Source: a virus. From it: a stretch of DNA of 64,000 nucleotides. Below are positions 54,981 to 64,000 of this stretch, in pieces. Within the stretch, counting starts at the first letter, position 1; every line of letters begins with the position of its first letter. The position numbers were made by a program, and so were the translations under genes. The stretch covers positions 1 to 64,000 of the IMG/VR virus record IMGVR_UViG_3300049726_000100; one strand, written 5' to 3'. The notes under the pieces are model-generated. The model was given only the letters and a program-made list of their open reading frames with translations. It ran no database searches and was not told the origin of the DNA.

Positions 54981-56117
54981 ATGATATTGGATGAATTTGT
55001 TGAAACAATATGGCATGCAAGTAATAAAAAATATTATCAAAATAAAGGTTATGTTTTTACAAAAATTAATAATAAAATTTTAATTAAAGTTTCTGATTTA
55101 AAAAATGGAAGTCATTGTATGGTTCATGTTAAATGTGATATATGTGGAAAAGAAAAATATTTAACATATAAGGTTTATAATAAAAATATTAAATCTGGTG
55201 GTTATTACGGATGTTCAGACAAATGTTCAATTAATAAATATTATGAAACAAATTTAAAAAAATATGGATATAAAAATCCAGTTAATTCAGATGAAATTAA
55301 ACAAAAAACAAGACAAACGTGTTTAAAAAAATTTGGTGTTACAACAAATTTATTATGTGAAGACACCAAAAATAAAATAAAAGAAACGACTATAAAAAAA
55401 TTTGGTTGTAAACATAATTCACAATCTAATATAATTAAAGAAAAGAAAAAACAAAATGATTTGAAAAAATATGGTGTTAATTACTTTTTTAATACTAAAG
55501 AATTTAAAGAAAAATCAGAAAAAACCAATTTGGAAAGATATGGATATAAAAATCCAGTTAATTCTAATGAAATTAAAGAAAAAACAAAACAAACTAATTT
55601 AAAAAGATATGGCTGTGAATATACGCTACAAAATAAAGAAGTAAGAGAAAAGATAAAACAAACCAATCTTAAAAAATACGGTGTTGAAAATATTACTATG
55701 AATAAAAAATATTCTGAAAAAGCAAAAAACACAATGATTGAAAGATATGGTGAATTATGGCTAAAACACGCTCCCAAATATAATGCAAATTCAATAATTT
55801 ATTTAGATATAATTTCAGAAAAATTGGGTTTACCAATACAACATGCATTAAATGGCGGTGAAAAGAAATTTATAAGATATTGGGTTGATGGATATATTGA
55901 AAAATATAATATTTGTATTGAATGGGATGAAATTAGTCATAACGAAACAAAACAAAAAGAACGTGATTTAATTAGAGAAAATTTTCTTAAAGAAAAGCAC
56001 AATTGTCATATTATAAGAATTAATGAAAAAGAATTTCTTAAAGATATTGACAATCAAATTAACATTGTTTGTAATAAAATAAATAATATTATAAATTTAA
56101 TTAATACAACCATATAA
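54981..56117 (+). CDS. Putative homing nuclease with KFGV repeats, 378 aa
   Basis: A Cys-containing N-terminal segment (HVKCDICGKEKYL, GCSDKCS) may bind zinc. Eight or so repeats of about 22-25 residues (pattern KKFGVxxNxxSxxIKEKxKQT) follow, then a nuclease-like C-terminal domain with IRYWVDGYIEKYNICIEWDE and HNCHIIRINEKEF. That domain is close to identical in the 60824 protein, implying recent copying. It is probably a mobile DNA endonuclease with a PD-(D/E)XK-like core. Confidence 0.65.
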   Translation: MILDEFVETIWHASNKKYYQNKGYVFTKINNKILIKVSDLKNGSHCMVHVKCDICGKEKYLTYKVYNKNIKSGGYYGCSDKCSINKYYETNLKKYGYKNPVNSDEIKQKTRQTCLKKFGVTTNLLCEDTKNKIKETTIKKFGCKHNSQSNIIKEKKKQNDLKKYGVNYFFNTKEFKEKSEKTNLERYGYKNPVNSNEIKEKTKQTNLKRYGCEYTLQNKEVREKIKQTNLKKYGVENITMNKKYSEKAKNTMIERYGELWLKHAPKYNANSIIYLDIISEKLGLPIQHALNGGEKKFIRYWVDGYIEKYNICIEWDEISHNETKQKERDLIRENFLKEKHNCHIIRINEKEFLKDIDNQINIVCNKINNIINLINTTI

Positions 56118-56118
56118 C

Positions 56119-56481
56119 ATGGCTACACTTTATACTTGGAATATGAATCCAATTCGAGATGTTTTATTAAATATGTTATTATCAAATGCTAATATATCTG
56201 ATGATAATATAAAGGAAGAAATTCACAATATTTTCATTGAAATCTTTAAACCTTATTTAAAAAATGAAGGTGATTTAATTTATTTAGATTTTAAGATAAA
56301 AAAATCTAAAGAGTATTATAAATTTATTGCAAATAATTTACCAACAAGTCTTTGGAGTATAGGTATTTTAATGGAAAATCCCAGCATGGTAATGAAAGAC
56401 AATAAATATAAATATGGTGATAAAATATATACTTTTAATAACAAAACTAAAACGTTGAAATATGTTACGTTAAATAAATAA
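56119..56481 (+). CDS. Hypothetical protein, 120 aa
   Basis: A small protein starting MATLYTWNMNPIRDVLLN, with a helical first half and a beta-rich C-terminus (YKYGDKIYTFNNKTKTL). It sits 1 base after the mobile nuclease and 8 bases before DNA polymerase, so it may be a replication accessory. No family is recognised. Confidence 0.55.
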   Translation: MATLYTWNMNPIRDVLLNMLLSNANISDDNIKEEIHNIFIEIFKPYLKNEGDLIYLDFKIKKSKEYYKFIANNLPTSLWSIGILMENPSMVMKDNKYKYGDKIYTFNNKTKTLKYVTLNK

Positions 56482-56489
56482 CATTAAAA

Positions 56490-59400
56490 ATGAATAAACA
56501 AAACATATTGGGTGAAATTAAAGGATTTCTTGAAGGTTATAATAATGATTTAAAATATTTAGTTAATGTTGAAACCGACCCAAGAACAAATATTGCCCAA
56601 TGCATAATACATGAACCAAATAAAGAATCAAGAATAGAAAACATTAAATATATTCCATTTCTTTATATGAAAGATTTATCAAAAGTAAAGAAATTATATG
56701 AAGGTCAATCTGAACAATATATTGAAAGTAAAAAAATTAAATATGGAATTACTATTATTCCATTAAAAACTGGTAATCAAAAAAGATTAGTGGAAGGTTA
56801 TTGTTATAAAATAACCAGTAGTAGGTCATATAATGATATTAGAAATTATTTTAAAGATGGTGGTATTGACCCATATGAAAAATTAATTGATGATAATGAC
56901 CAGATAGTTAAAGATAAAAAAGGTGAACCAATTTATTTATATAGGGATTTGTTTTATGCACCAAGAACAACTGAACAATTTTTTATTTCAACACAAACAA
57001 GACTTTATAAAGGATATGAAGAATATAAAAATGTTCATAAATTAACATTTGATATTGAAACCACTGGTTTACGTTATCAAATTGCCAGAGTATTTGCAAT
57101 TGGGGTTAGAGATAATCGTGGTTTTGAAACAATTCTGGAAGTAGATAAAACAAATGATGATGAATCTGAAATTCGACTAATTCAAGATTTTTTTAATTTA
57201 ATTAATCATTTACATCCAGCAGTTATTTTAGGACATAATTCTGAAACATTCGATTTTGACTTTATTCTAGGTAGAGCAAAATTATTAAAAATGGATTTAA
57301 CTGAAGTACCTACCGGACTTAAAGAAGGAATACAATTAAAAAGAAGAGGTAATGTTTCTGTTAAGTATGGTAACACTGCTGACAAATATACTGCTACAGA
57401 AATGTGGGGATATTCAATTATTGATACATTACATGCTGCAAAACGAACTGCAGCAGTAAATTCTGATTTAAAATCAACAGGATTAAAATATATTGCAAAG
57501 TTTGAAAAATTGGCAAGACAGAATAGAACATATATCGAAGGAGAAGATAATTCAATTGGTAAATATTATAATGAAAATAAAATATTTCTTATCGATGAAA
57601 AAAATAATTATGTTCAAGTACCTGATGAATATCAGGAAGTATCAAGAAATTTATACAAACTTCAAATTAATAAAACCAATTTTGATGATGAACAATATAA
57701 AGTATTAAAAAAGACATATCTTGATGAATGTAAGGGTTTTATAGATTGGTTTAAAATAGAAGCACTTCCAAAAAATTTAATTATATTTATTGGTGGTAAG
57801 AAACTTGTAAAACAATATCTTCTTGATGACTTGTGGGAAACAGAACAAGTCGATGAATTATATAATCAATCATCATTTATGCTTGCTAAAATAGTACCTA
57901 CTACATATCAACGTATTTGTACAATGGGTACTGCAGCAATATGGAATTTGCTTATGACTGCGTGGAGTTATGAAAATGATTTGGCAATACCTCAATCAGA
58001 TAAATATGAAAAATTTAGTGGTGGTTTAGCAAGATGTTATAAAACAGGATATTCAAAACGTATTATTAAAATTGATTATGCCAGTCTTTATCCTATGATT
58101 CAATTAACAGAAGGAGTATTTCCAATTTTTGATATTACAGGTGTTATGAAAAAATTATTACTTTATCTTACAACTACTCGTAATATTTACAAAAAATTGG
58201 CAAATAGTACTAAATTGGATAAGGAAGAAGTTGAATTGTTAAGACAAATTGACCCTGAAATACATGTGAAATATATTAATAATGAACTTACTGCAGCAGA
58301 TGTTGCAATGTCTAAAGTCAAACAATTACCTATTAAGATTTTAAATAATTCATTATTTGGTGCATTGGGTTCGAATATTTCATTTAACTGGTCAGATAAT
58401 GTTTGTGCAGCAAGAATTACTTGTGTGGGTAGAATTCATTTAAGACATGCAATTAATTGGTTTAGTAAATATGGTTGTATTGCATTACTTGCGGTTACTG
58501 ATGGTATTAATTTTCAATATCCTGAAAGAACTAATATTAGTTTAAATGGAGCAATTGAAGGAATAATGGATTACGATGGTACAATTGAAGAAATGTGGAA
58601 GTATGATGATAAAGTAGGTATTGATGCACTTATTGAAAAATATAATAAGGAAGAGTTTCAAAGTAATACATCAAATAAAACTAATTATATAAGCATAGAT
58701 AACGATGGCAAAAGTATTTCTTGTTTAAATCTTTCACGTATTAATTATGGTACACTTTCAATGGCTAAAGATAAGAAAACTGGTGAAATGAAAGAAAAAA
58801 TTAAATTAACTGGTAATACTATCAAGTCTAAAGTAATGCCTGAATATATTGAAGAATTTATTGATGAGGGATTAAAAATGATTCTTCATGGTCAAGGTAA
58901 AGAATTTGTAAAGTATTATTATGATTATGCTGATGATATTCGTTATATGAGAATTCCTTTAAAGAAAATTGCAAGTAAGAGTAAAATTAAAAAAACTTTA
59001 AGTGCTTATAAAAAAAGAGGTGATGATAAAAATGGTAGAGAAAAGGGCATGCAAGCACATATGGAATTATTAATTGAAAAACGTGAAAAAATTGGAGAAG
59101 AACTTTTTGAAAAGCATAAAGATAGTCTTAATCTTGAAAAATTAAAAAAAGAACCCACTATTGATGATAAAATGAAGTTAATTGCTAATTACATGCCAGC
59201 AGAACCTGAATTAGATAGCGTGGTATATTATGTAAATAGTGGATATAAAAAATCTCATGGAGATTCACGTAAAATTATTGATAAAATTACTGGTGAAGAA
59301 AGATATTGTGCCACATTAATTAATAATGAAGACCTTCAACAAAATCCAAATATGACAGGGGTTTATAATTATGCGAAATATCTCGATGCTTTTAATAAAA

Positions 59401-60161
59401 GAGTTGAAACACTTTTGGTTGGATTTGCACCAGATGTTCAGAAAAAAATATTAGTTAAAATGGATAAAGAAGATAATTTAATAAAAGCAGATTTTAGTCC
59501 ATTACTTGATGAATTAGTATTAAGAAATTTTGATTCGGATAATTTTGATGAATCAATGCATTTGGAAGACCTTGAAGTTGATTTCTGGAATAAAACCGGA
59601 TATGACCCAAGAAAGATTTGGAATGGTTTTAAAATGAATGAAGAATATTGCGTTCATTATGAAATATATGATAATGCATTAATTTATCTTAATGAAAAAA
59701 TGACAATAAGTAATAAGCCAAGAATCAAATCAATAAATGATGAATATAAAGAAGGCGATTTAGTACTTGTAAAAGATGGTTGTGATTATCATGTTGGTTT
59801 GTATAATGGTGTTTATATTCAAATAATCAGAAGTAATGTTGATATTCCTAAAAGTCAAATTGAACTTGAACTTGACAAACAAAGAGAAGAACATCAAAAG
59901 AAACTTCAAGAATTAAAAATTACTGAATTGGCAACTAAAAGTGATAGAGAATTGTTTTTAGAAAAAGAAAGAAAATTTAGAATGACTGCGTTTGCAGAAT
60001 TCAAACAAAAATACGAAATTCCATTAGATAAAACTATGGAATGGGTATTTGCTGAAATGGAACATTCTGATGAAGCATTTGAAGATTTTGTTATTGAAAA
60101 ACATGAAAATGGTGAGGAAGAAGCAGCAGAATTTTTAGATGTTGATGATGGTGAATCTTAA
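56490..60161 (+). CDS. Family B DNA polymerase, 1223 aa
   Basis: The 3'-5' exonuclease motif DIETTGL starts at 188, with a later exonuclease region GHNSETFDFDF. The polymerase motifs are A DYASLYPM (from 529), B KILNNSLFGALG (about 616-627) and a divergent C, AVTDGINF, in which the usual DTDS is VTDG (D671 kept). It would copy the phage genome and proofread. It is longer than T4 gp43 (898), with extra acidic/coiled sequence at the C-terminus. No intein or split is present. Confidence 0.85.
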   Translation: MNKQNILGEIKGFLEGYNNDLKYLVNVETDPRTNIAQCIIHEPNKESRIENIKYIPFLYMKDLSKVKKLYEGQSEQYIESKKIKYGITIIPLKTGNQKRLVEGYCYKITSSRSYNDIRNYFKDGGIDPYEKLIDDNDQIVKDKKGEPIYLYRDLFYAPRTTEQFFISTQTRLYKGYEEYKNVHKLTFDIETTGLRYQIARVFAIGVRDNRGFETILEVDKTNDDESEIRLIQDFFNLINHLHPAVILGHNSETFDFDFILGRAKLLKMDLTEVPTGLKEGIQLKRRGNVSVKYGNTADKYTATEMWGYSIIDTLHAAKRTAAVNSDLKSTGLKYIAKFEKLARQNRTYIEGEDNSIGKYYNENKIFLIDEKNNYVQVPDEYQEVSRNLYKLQINKTNFDDEQYKVLKKTYLDECKGFIDWFKIEALPKNLIIFIGGKKLVKQYLLDDLWETEQVDELYNQSSFMLAKIVPTTYQRICTMGTAAIWNLLMTAWSYENDLAIPQSDKYEKFSGGLARCYKTGYSKRIIKIDYASLYPMIQLTEGVFPIFDITGVMKKLLLYLTTTRNIYKKLANSTKLDKEEVELLRQIDPEIHVKYINNELTAADVAMSKVKQLPIKILNNSLFGALGSNISFNWSDNVCAARITCVGRIHLRHAINWFSKYGCIALLAVTDGINFQYPERTNISLNGAIEGIMDYDGTIEEMWKYDDKVGIDALIEKYNKEEFQSNTSNKTNYISIDNDGKSISCLNLSRINYGTLSMAKDKKTGEMKEKIKLTGNTIKSKVMPEYIEEFIDEGLKMILHGQGKEFVKYYYDYADDIRYMRIPLKKIASKSKIKKTLSAYKKRGDDKNGREKGMQAHMELLIEKREKIGEELFEKHKDSLNLEKLKKEPTIDDKMKLIANYMPAEPELDSVVYYVNSGYKKSHGDSRKIIDKITGEERYCATLINNEDLQQNPNMTGVYNYAKYLDAFNKRVETLLVGFAPDVQKKILVKMDKEDNLIKADFSPLLDELVLRNFDSDNFDESMHLEDLEVDFWNKTGYDPRKIWNGFKMNEEYCVHYEIYDNALIYLNEKMTISNKPRIKSINDEYKEGDLVLVKDGCDYHVGLYNGVYIQIIRSNVDIPKSQIELELDKQREEHQKKLQELKITELATKSDRELFLEKERKFRMTAFAEFKQKYEIPLDKTMEWVFAEMEHSDEAFEDFVIEKHENGEEEAAEFLDVDDGES

Positions 60162-60168
60162 TATAAAG

Positions 60169-60178
60169 AGTATTTATA
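60169..60178 (+). promoter_or_regulatory. AGTATTTATA late-type motif
   Basis: Lies 24 bases before the ATG at 60193. Confidence 0.55.
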
Positions 60179-60192
60179 TTTAAATTAATTAT

Positions 60193-60831
60193 ATGAAATT
60201 AAAAAAGAAAGACTTACTCGAAATAATTGATTCGAATGGTGAGTTAATTGGTAAGAACGATATACCTACAAATGGCAGTGATTTAGAAAGTCAAGCTAAT
60301 AATACTACAGACTATAATTCTAAAATTGGTACGCAACCCTTTAGATATGATTTCTTAGGTCGCCTAGGTTTTTCCTTACTACCATTCATGGAAGGAAAAG
60401 AAAATGATAGTCAAATAGAATTATTAAAAGATTTGGCTGAACTTGTTCATGAAAAATATATGAAGGATTTACAATATTTTTATAAAAATCCAAATAAATT
60501 AAAAAGTGATTATAGAAAAGCAAGTGAAGGTGGACATTCAGAGGAATGTCAGAAAGCAGATATAGAATGGTCCAAAAAAATAATTAAATTAATGGAACCA
60601 CATTTTGAAAAAGCATTTAAAGAACCAATTGATGAGGTGAATTCAATTACTGAATCGAAAGTAGAAGAAGACAAACTTGTTAATAAAAAATCTGAAGATG
60701 AAATGTCAAAGAAATCAGAAGATGAAGAAATTAAAGACAAAAAACTTCAAAAAGTTGCGGGTTTAATTAATAAACTTGATAAAAAAGATATTGACAAATT
60801 AATAAATTTATTAGAAAGAAAAAATGAATAA
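60193..60831 (+). CDS. Hypothetical protein with charged C-terminal helix, 212 aa
   Basis: The protein begins MKLKKKDLLEIIDSNGELIG. It has a globular middle (FRYDFLGRLGFSLLPFME) and a Lys/Glu/Asp-rich, possibly coiled C-terminal third. A late-type motif precedes it. It may be an assembly protein. Its stop overlaps the start of the next mobile nuclease by 8 bases. Confidence 0.55.
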   Translation: MKLKKKDLLEIIDSNGELIGKNDIPTNGSDLESQANNTTDYNSKIGTQPFRYDFLGRLGFSLLPFMEGKENDSQIELLKDLAELVHEKYMKDLQYFYKNPNKLKSDYRKASEGGHSEECQKADIEWSKKIIKLMEPHFEKAFKEPIDEVNSITESKVEEDKLVNKKSEDEMSKKSEDEEIKDKKLQKVAGLINKLDKKDIDKLINLLERKNE

Positions 60832-62065
60832 TAATTTTTTAAATTTTTTAGATGGTGGTTATAAAGGAATTTCGCAAATAAGAACTGAATTTCCTAATGA
60901 ACTTAATAACATAATAGAATTTAACAAAAATTTTAAGATAACAAATTGGGGACAAATGTTATTTAATTATCTAAATAATATATCTGAATTACCGAAATGT
61001 AAGTGTGGTAATTTAGTTAAATTTATAAAATTTAATAGAGGTTATACTACGCATTGTTCAGTAAAATGTAAAGGTTCTGATGAGGATATTAAAAATAGAA
61101 TAAAACAAGGTTATTTGAAAAAATATGGCGTTGAAAATCCATTACAATCACTAGAAGTACAAGAAAAAAGAAAAAAATTATTTTTCGAAAAACATGGTGT
61201 TGAGCATCAATCACAATTAGCAGAAGTTAGAGAAAAGAGAAAACAAACATGTTTGAAAAAATTTGGCACAACAACAAATTTATTGTGTAAAGATACTAAA
61301 AATAAAATAAAACAAACCAATTTATTAAAATTTGGTGTTGAACATAATTCACAATCTGCCAAAATTAAAGAAAAGAAAAAACAAACATGTTTGAAAAAAT
61401 TTGGTGTTGAATATAATTTACAATCATCTGATACCAAAGAAAAAATTAAAAGAACTAATTTAATTAAATATGGTGTTGAATGTTCATTATTGAATAAAAA
61501 TGTTAAAGAAAAGGCAAATAAAACAAATTTGAAAAGATATGGTGTGAAGAATCCAAATTCTTCTTTAGAGATTAAAGATAAAATAAAAAAAACGAGTTTA
61601 GAAAGATTTGGTGTTGAATATCCCTCACAAAATAAATTGGTTTCAGAAAAAATTGTAAATACTATGATTGAAAGATATGGTGAAATTTGGAAAAAACGTG
61701 TTCCATCATATAATGCGAATTCAATAATTTATTTAGATATGATTTCCGAAAAGCTAGGTTTACCAATTCAACATGCATTAAATGGCGGTGAGAAAAAATT
61801 TATAAGATATTGGGTGGATGGTTATATTGAGAAATATAATATATGTATTGAATGGGATGAAATTAATCATAATAAAATAAAATGTAAAGAAAGAGATATT
61901 ATACGTGAAAATTATCTTAAGGAAAAACACAATTGTCATATTATAAGAATTAATGAAAAAGAATTTTTGAAAGATATTGATAATCAAATTAATATTACTT
62001 GTGATAAAATTAAAGATATGATAAGAATAATAAATAAATCTACAGTTAATATAATGACATCATAA
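60824..62065 (+). CDS. Putative homing nuclease with KFGV repeats, 413 aa
   Basis: The N-terminus carries CKCGNLVKF and HCSVKCKG Cys pairs. About nine KKFGV-type repeats follow, then the same C-terminal domain as the 54981 protein (NGGEKKFIRYWVDGYIEKY, EKHNCHIIRINEKEFLKD). The N-terminal parts of the two proteins differ, so target recognition probably differs while the cutting domain is shared. It overlaps the previous gene by 8 bases and the next by 1 base. Confidence 0.65.
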   Translation: MNNNFLNFLDGGYKGISQIRTEFPNELNNIIEFNKNFKITNWGQMLFNYLNNISELPKCKCGNLVKFIKFNRGYTTHCSVKCKGSDEDIKNRIKQGYLKKYGVENPLQSLEVQEKRKKLFFEKHGVEHQSQLAEVREKRKQTCLKKFGTTTNLLCKDTKNKIKQTNLLKFGVEHNSQSAKIKEKKKQTCLKKFGVEYNLQSSDTKEKIKRTNLIKYGVECSLLNKNVKEKANKTNLKRYGVKNPNSSLEIKDKIKKTSLERFGVEYPSQNKLVSEKIVNTMIERYGEIWKKRVPSYNANSIIYLDMISEKLGLPIQHALNGGEKKFIRYWVDGYIEKYNICIEWDEINHNKIKCKERDIIRENYLKEKHNCHIIRINEKEFLKDIDNQINITCDKIKDMIRIINKSTVNIMTS

Positions 62066-62847
62066 TGGCAAATCAAGAATTACTAAATAAACAATATTAT
62101 ATACCTCAAAATATACTTAAAAGTATTGAGATAGCAAAAGCATCCACTTCAGATACAGATGGTCTAAAACGAGCTAATTTTATACTTAAAAACGGTGTTT
62201 TGACATATCAAGCATTAAAAAGATTAAAGAATTTTTTTGATTATTTTAATCCACAAACTGGAGATAAAATACAATACGCACTTGCTGGCGGTGATTTAAT
62301 GAAAAATTTTATTGAAACAACATTAAATCAAGACCGTGCAAGTATTGAAAGGTCAAAAAAAATTAAACAAGATATGACAACAAATCCTAATTCAGAATTA
62401 ATGCCATATCAAACACCAAGGTTAAATGAAGAAAAGAAAGAATTAAAAAAAAACGCAGTTGCAGTAATTGTTAATAATAATAACAAAATTTTATTACTTA
62501 AAAGAGCAGATGATAGTAAAATTTGGATGCCAAATAAATGGTCATTAGTTGGCGGTGAAATTAAAAAGGGTGAAAAACCACAACAAGCGATTGAAAGAGA
62601 AATTCTTGAAGAAACTAAATTAGAAATTAAAAAATTTATAAAAACATTTAGTATTCAAAGACATACTGATAGTATTGAACATGTATTTGCTTGTAGATAT
62701 ACTGGTGAAGAAACAGATGTTAAATTAAATGATGAAAATACAAAATATGGTTGGTATAGTGTTTCTGAAATGAAATATTTAGATATTGTACCTCATTTAA
62801 TAGAATATATTACACTTGTGTTTAAGTCATATGAAGATGAAAAATAA
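62065..62847 (+). CDS. Nudix hydrolase with extra N-terminal domain, 260 aa
   Basis: A complete Nudix box lies at residues 164-186: GEIKKGE, then REILEETKLEI, matching Gx5Ex7REUxEExGU except for the last small residue. The preceding VNNNNKILLLKRA strand is typical. Residues 1-125 form an unrecognised helical domain. Nudix enzymes cleave nucleoside diphosphates linked to another group, such as dNTPs, NAD or RNA caps. Which applies here cannot be told. Confidence 0.8.
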   Translation: MANQELLNKQYYIPQNILKSIEIAKASTSDTDGLKRANFILKNGVLTYQALKRLKNFFDYFNPQTGDKIQYALAGGDLMKNFIETTLNQDRASIERSKKIKQDMTTNPNSELMPYQTPRLNEEKKELKKNAVAVIVNNNNKILLLKRADDSKIWMPNKWSLVGGEIKKGEKPQQAIEREILEETKLEIKKFIKTFSIQRHTDSIEHVFACRYTGEETDVKLNDENTKYGWYSVSEMKYLDIVPHLIEYITLVFKSYEDEK

Positions 62848-62858
62848 TTTAGTTTAGA

Positions 62859-62868
62859 ACTATTTATA
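62859..62868 (+). promoter_or_regulatory. ACTATTTATA, late-type motif variant
   Basis: One base different from the full motif, 42 bases before the ATG at 62901. Confidence 0.45.
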
Positions 62869-62900
62869 GTAAATAATAATAAAAAATTAAAACATAAAAA

Positions 62901-63182
62901 ATGGCAGATATTACATGTGATAATAGTAGTAGACTATTAGTAAATAGTGCAAGTTTTAGAGATGAAAATCTTGTTAGGAATTCAGGTCGTTATACTTGTG
63001 CTAAAGAATATTGTGCAGGAAGTCCAGACACAATTTCTGATGGCGATTGTAAAGGTAGAGACCCACAAACACCGGGTGCTCCAATTGGTACTAATGAAGA
63101 TATTGCAGATAGAACTTGTTCAATTGCAAAAAACAGTAAACGTTATATTCCGGGACACGAATATTGTTCAGCAACAGCATAA
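62901..63182 (+). CDS. Small cysteine-containing protein, 93 aa
   Basis: MADITCDNSSRLLVNSASFRD is followed by six further Cys spread over the chain and polar Gly/Pro segments. There is no signal peptide. The late-type motif and composition suggest a small virion component. No family is recognised. Confidence 0.55.
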   Translation: MADITCDNSSRLLVNSASFRDENLVRNSGRYTCAKEYCAGSPDTISDGDCKGRDPQTPGAPIGTNEDIADRTCSIAKNSKRYIPGHEYCSATA

Positions 63183-63187
63183 TTATA

Positions 63188-64000
63188 ATGTTAACTGAAA
63201 TTAAAATATTATTCAATAATATTAAAAATTTTCGTCATCTTTTAAAAGAAGGTGTCGGTGAGAATGATATTGTCAATGCAATTCAAAATCATGAGTATAT
63301 TTATATTTATTATGCTGGTGATAATACAATTGAAAGAGGTTATCGAACAATACGACCATTTGTATTAGGTACAAGTACTGCAGGTAATAAAGTTTTGAGG
63401 GCATGGCAAGATAAAGGTAAAAGTGATAGTCTTAGAGCAGATAGTCCAAGAAAAAGAATTGACCATGAATACCATAGAGATAATGATGGTAAAGAAAAAG
63501 CTGGTTGGAGATTATTTCTTGTAGACAAAATTAGTTCAGCATATCCAACAGGAAAACGTTTTGTTGATGAAGATGGTAATGTAATGATTCCACCATTATA
63601 TAATCAAAACGATAAACAAATGACAAATATTATTGCTTCCGTTTCACCAAAAGAGCCAAAATCAGTACAAACAAAAGGTTTAGGTAAGGTTGCAGCACCT
63701 TCAGTTGTTGCAGCAAAAGTAGATAAATCACAATTTGATACACAAACAAATAAATTTAAGAAATTTTATAATGCTGGTAAGCAAAAAAGAGATGCAACAG
63801 CAAAAGATATTCAAAATTTATATGATGTGGCTAAAAGAGTTATGAAAAAATCACCTGATAGATATTTAGTTGCTATTGATAAAAAAGGAGATTTTCATCT
63901 TGTTGATATTGCTCAAAAAGATAAACTTCCACCAGAAGCAATTGTTGGAAAATTAACAAATCTTTATGATAAATTGGTTAGAACAACAAAAACAACCGTA
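63188..64000 (+). CDS. WYL-like domain protein (3' end outside window)
   Basis: The frame is open from ATG 63188 to the window end (271 codons so far). Residues about 35-125 resemble a WYL-type domain: YIYIYYAGDNTIERGYRTIR, then GNKVLRAWQDKG and GWRLFLVDKI. A Lys-rich linker and a further domain (KKFYNAGKQKRDATA, RYLVAIDKKGDFHLVDI) follow. WYL domains sense ligands or bind nucleic acids. The gene starts 5 bases after the preceding stop; the role here is unknown. Confidence 0.55.
   Translation, partial: MLTEIKILFNNIKNFRHLLKEGVGENDIVNAIQNHEYIYIYYAGDNTIERGYRTIRPFVLGTSTAGNKVLRAWQDKGKSDSLRADSPRKRIDHEYHRDNDGKEKAGWRLFLVDKISSAYPTGKRFVDEDGNVMIPPLYNQNDKQMTNIIASVSPKEPKSVQTKGLGKVAAPSVVAAKVDKSQFDTQTNKFKKFYNAGKQKRDATAKDIQNLYDVAKRVMKKSPDRYLVAIDKKGDFHLVDIAQKDKLPPEAIVGKLTNLYDKLVRTTKTTV

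Noticed and set aside
1-64000. Stop-codon reassignment, suggested by a possible UAA-reading tRNA
   Set aside because: Genes end normally at TAA, TGA and TAG, and conserved proteins are not interrupted by in-frame stops.

Overview
The window is part of the genome of a large, lytic-type, T4-like tailed phage that probably infects a Bacteroidetes (Flavobacterium-like) host. The DNA is very AT-rich and nearly every gene reads left to right. Start codons follow A-rich tracts rather than Shine-Dalgarno sequences, and six intergenic sites match the Bacteroidetes housekeeping promoter (TTG, about 20 bases, TAnnTTTG). The replication set is T4-like: gp32-type ssDNA-binding protein, UvsX recombinase, RNase H/FEN nuclease, DnaB/gp41 helicase, SNF2-type helicase and a family B DNA polymerase. 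No integrase or lysogeny gene is visible. A second upstream signal, AGTATTTATA, lies mostly 23-29 bases before the start codons of structural genes and may be the phage's late promoter.

Layout. 1-2653: an AAA+ ATPase that starts outside the window, then three unknown proteins. 2670-12759: a tightly packed operon of sugar-transferring and methylating enzymes (GT2, GT9, CgeB-like and FkbM types, and one three-domain fusion), ending in a HAD-like protein. 12798-20946: an unknown gene with a GIY-YIG homing endonuclease at its 3' end, a putative virion/morphogenesis group with a metallopeptidase, a small lipoprotein, a reverse-strand nuclease and a structural-type protein. 21058-29340: replication genes, interrupted by a second GIY-YIG gene and by a LAGLIDADG intein in the helicase P-loop. 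29341-30557: a 1.2-kb non-coding RNA locus. 30558-34711: a KilA-N protein, a Ro60/TROVE-like protein, an HNH endonuclease and an ARPP-1-like protein. 35604-52893: tail-fibre/adhesin genes built from shuffled modules, a YadA-like repeat protein, a 1725-residue fibre, a glycine-rich tip protein and a possible holin. 52953-64000: SNF2 helicase, DNA polymerase B, a Nudix protein, two related homing-type nucleases, small virion-type proteins and a gene that runs off the end.

The most unusual part is 29.5-30.4 kb. It holds an initiator tRNA(fMet) gene, a tRNA gene interrupted in its D-stem by a 65-nt element, and a tRNA-Asn gene whose 3' half lies upstream of its 5' half (circularly permuted). Two further stand-alone copies of the same RNA element are present. 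All four copies share an 18-20-nt sequence ending in CAG, an A-rich partner strand and a closing stem whose sequence changes in compensating ways. Removing the element restores a well-formed tRNA in one case and would require circularisation in the other. Two genes downstream lies a Ro60-like protein, a family known to bind tRNA-like Y RNAs, followed by a protein resembling a family linked to RNA repair. I infer a phage RNA-processing or RNA-surveillance module. The chemistry and the Ro link are untested.

Mobile nucleases are abundant. Seven free-standing homing-type genes and one intein endonuclease, of several unrelated folds, sit at gene borders or inside conserved genes.
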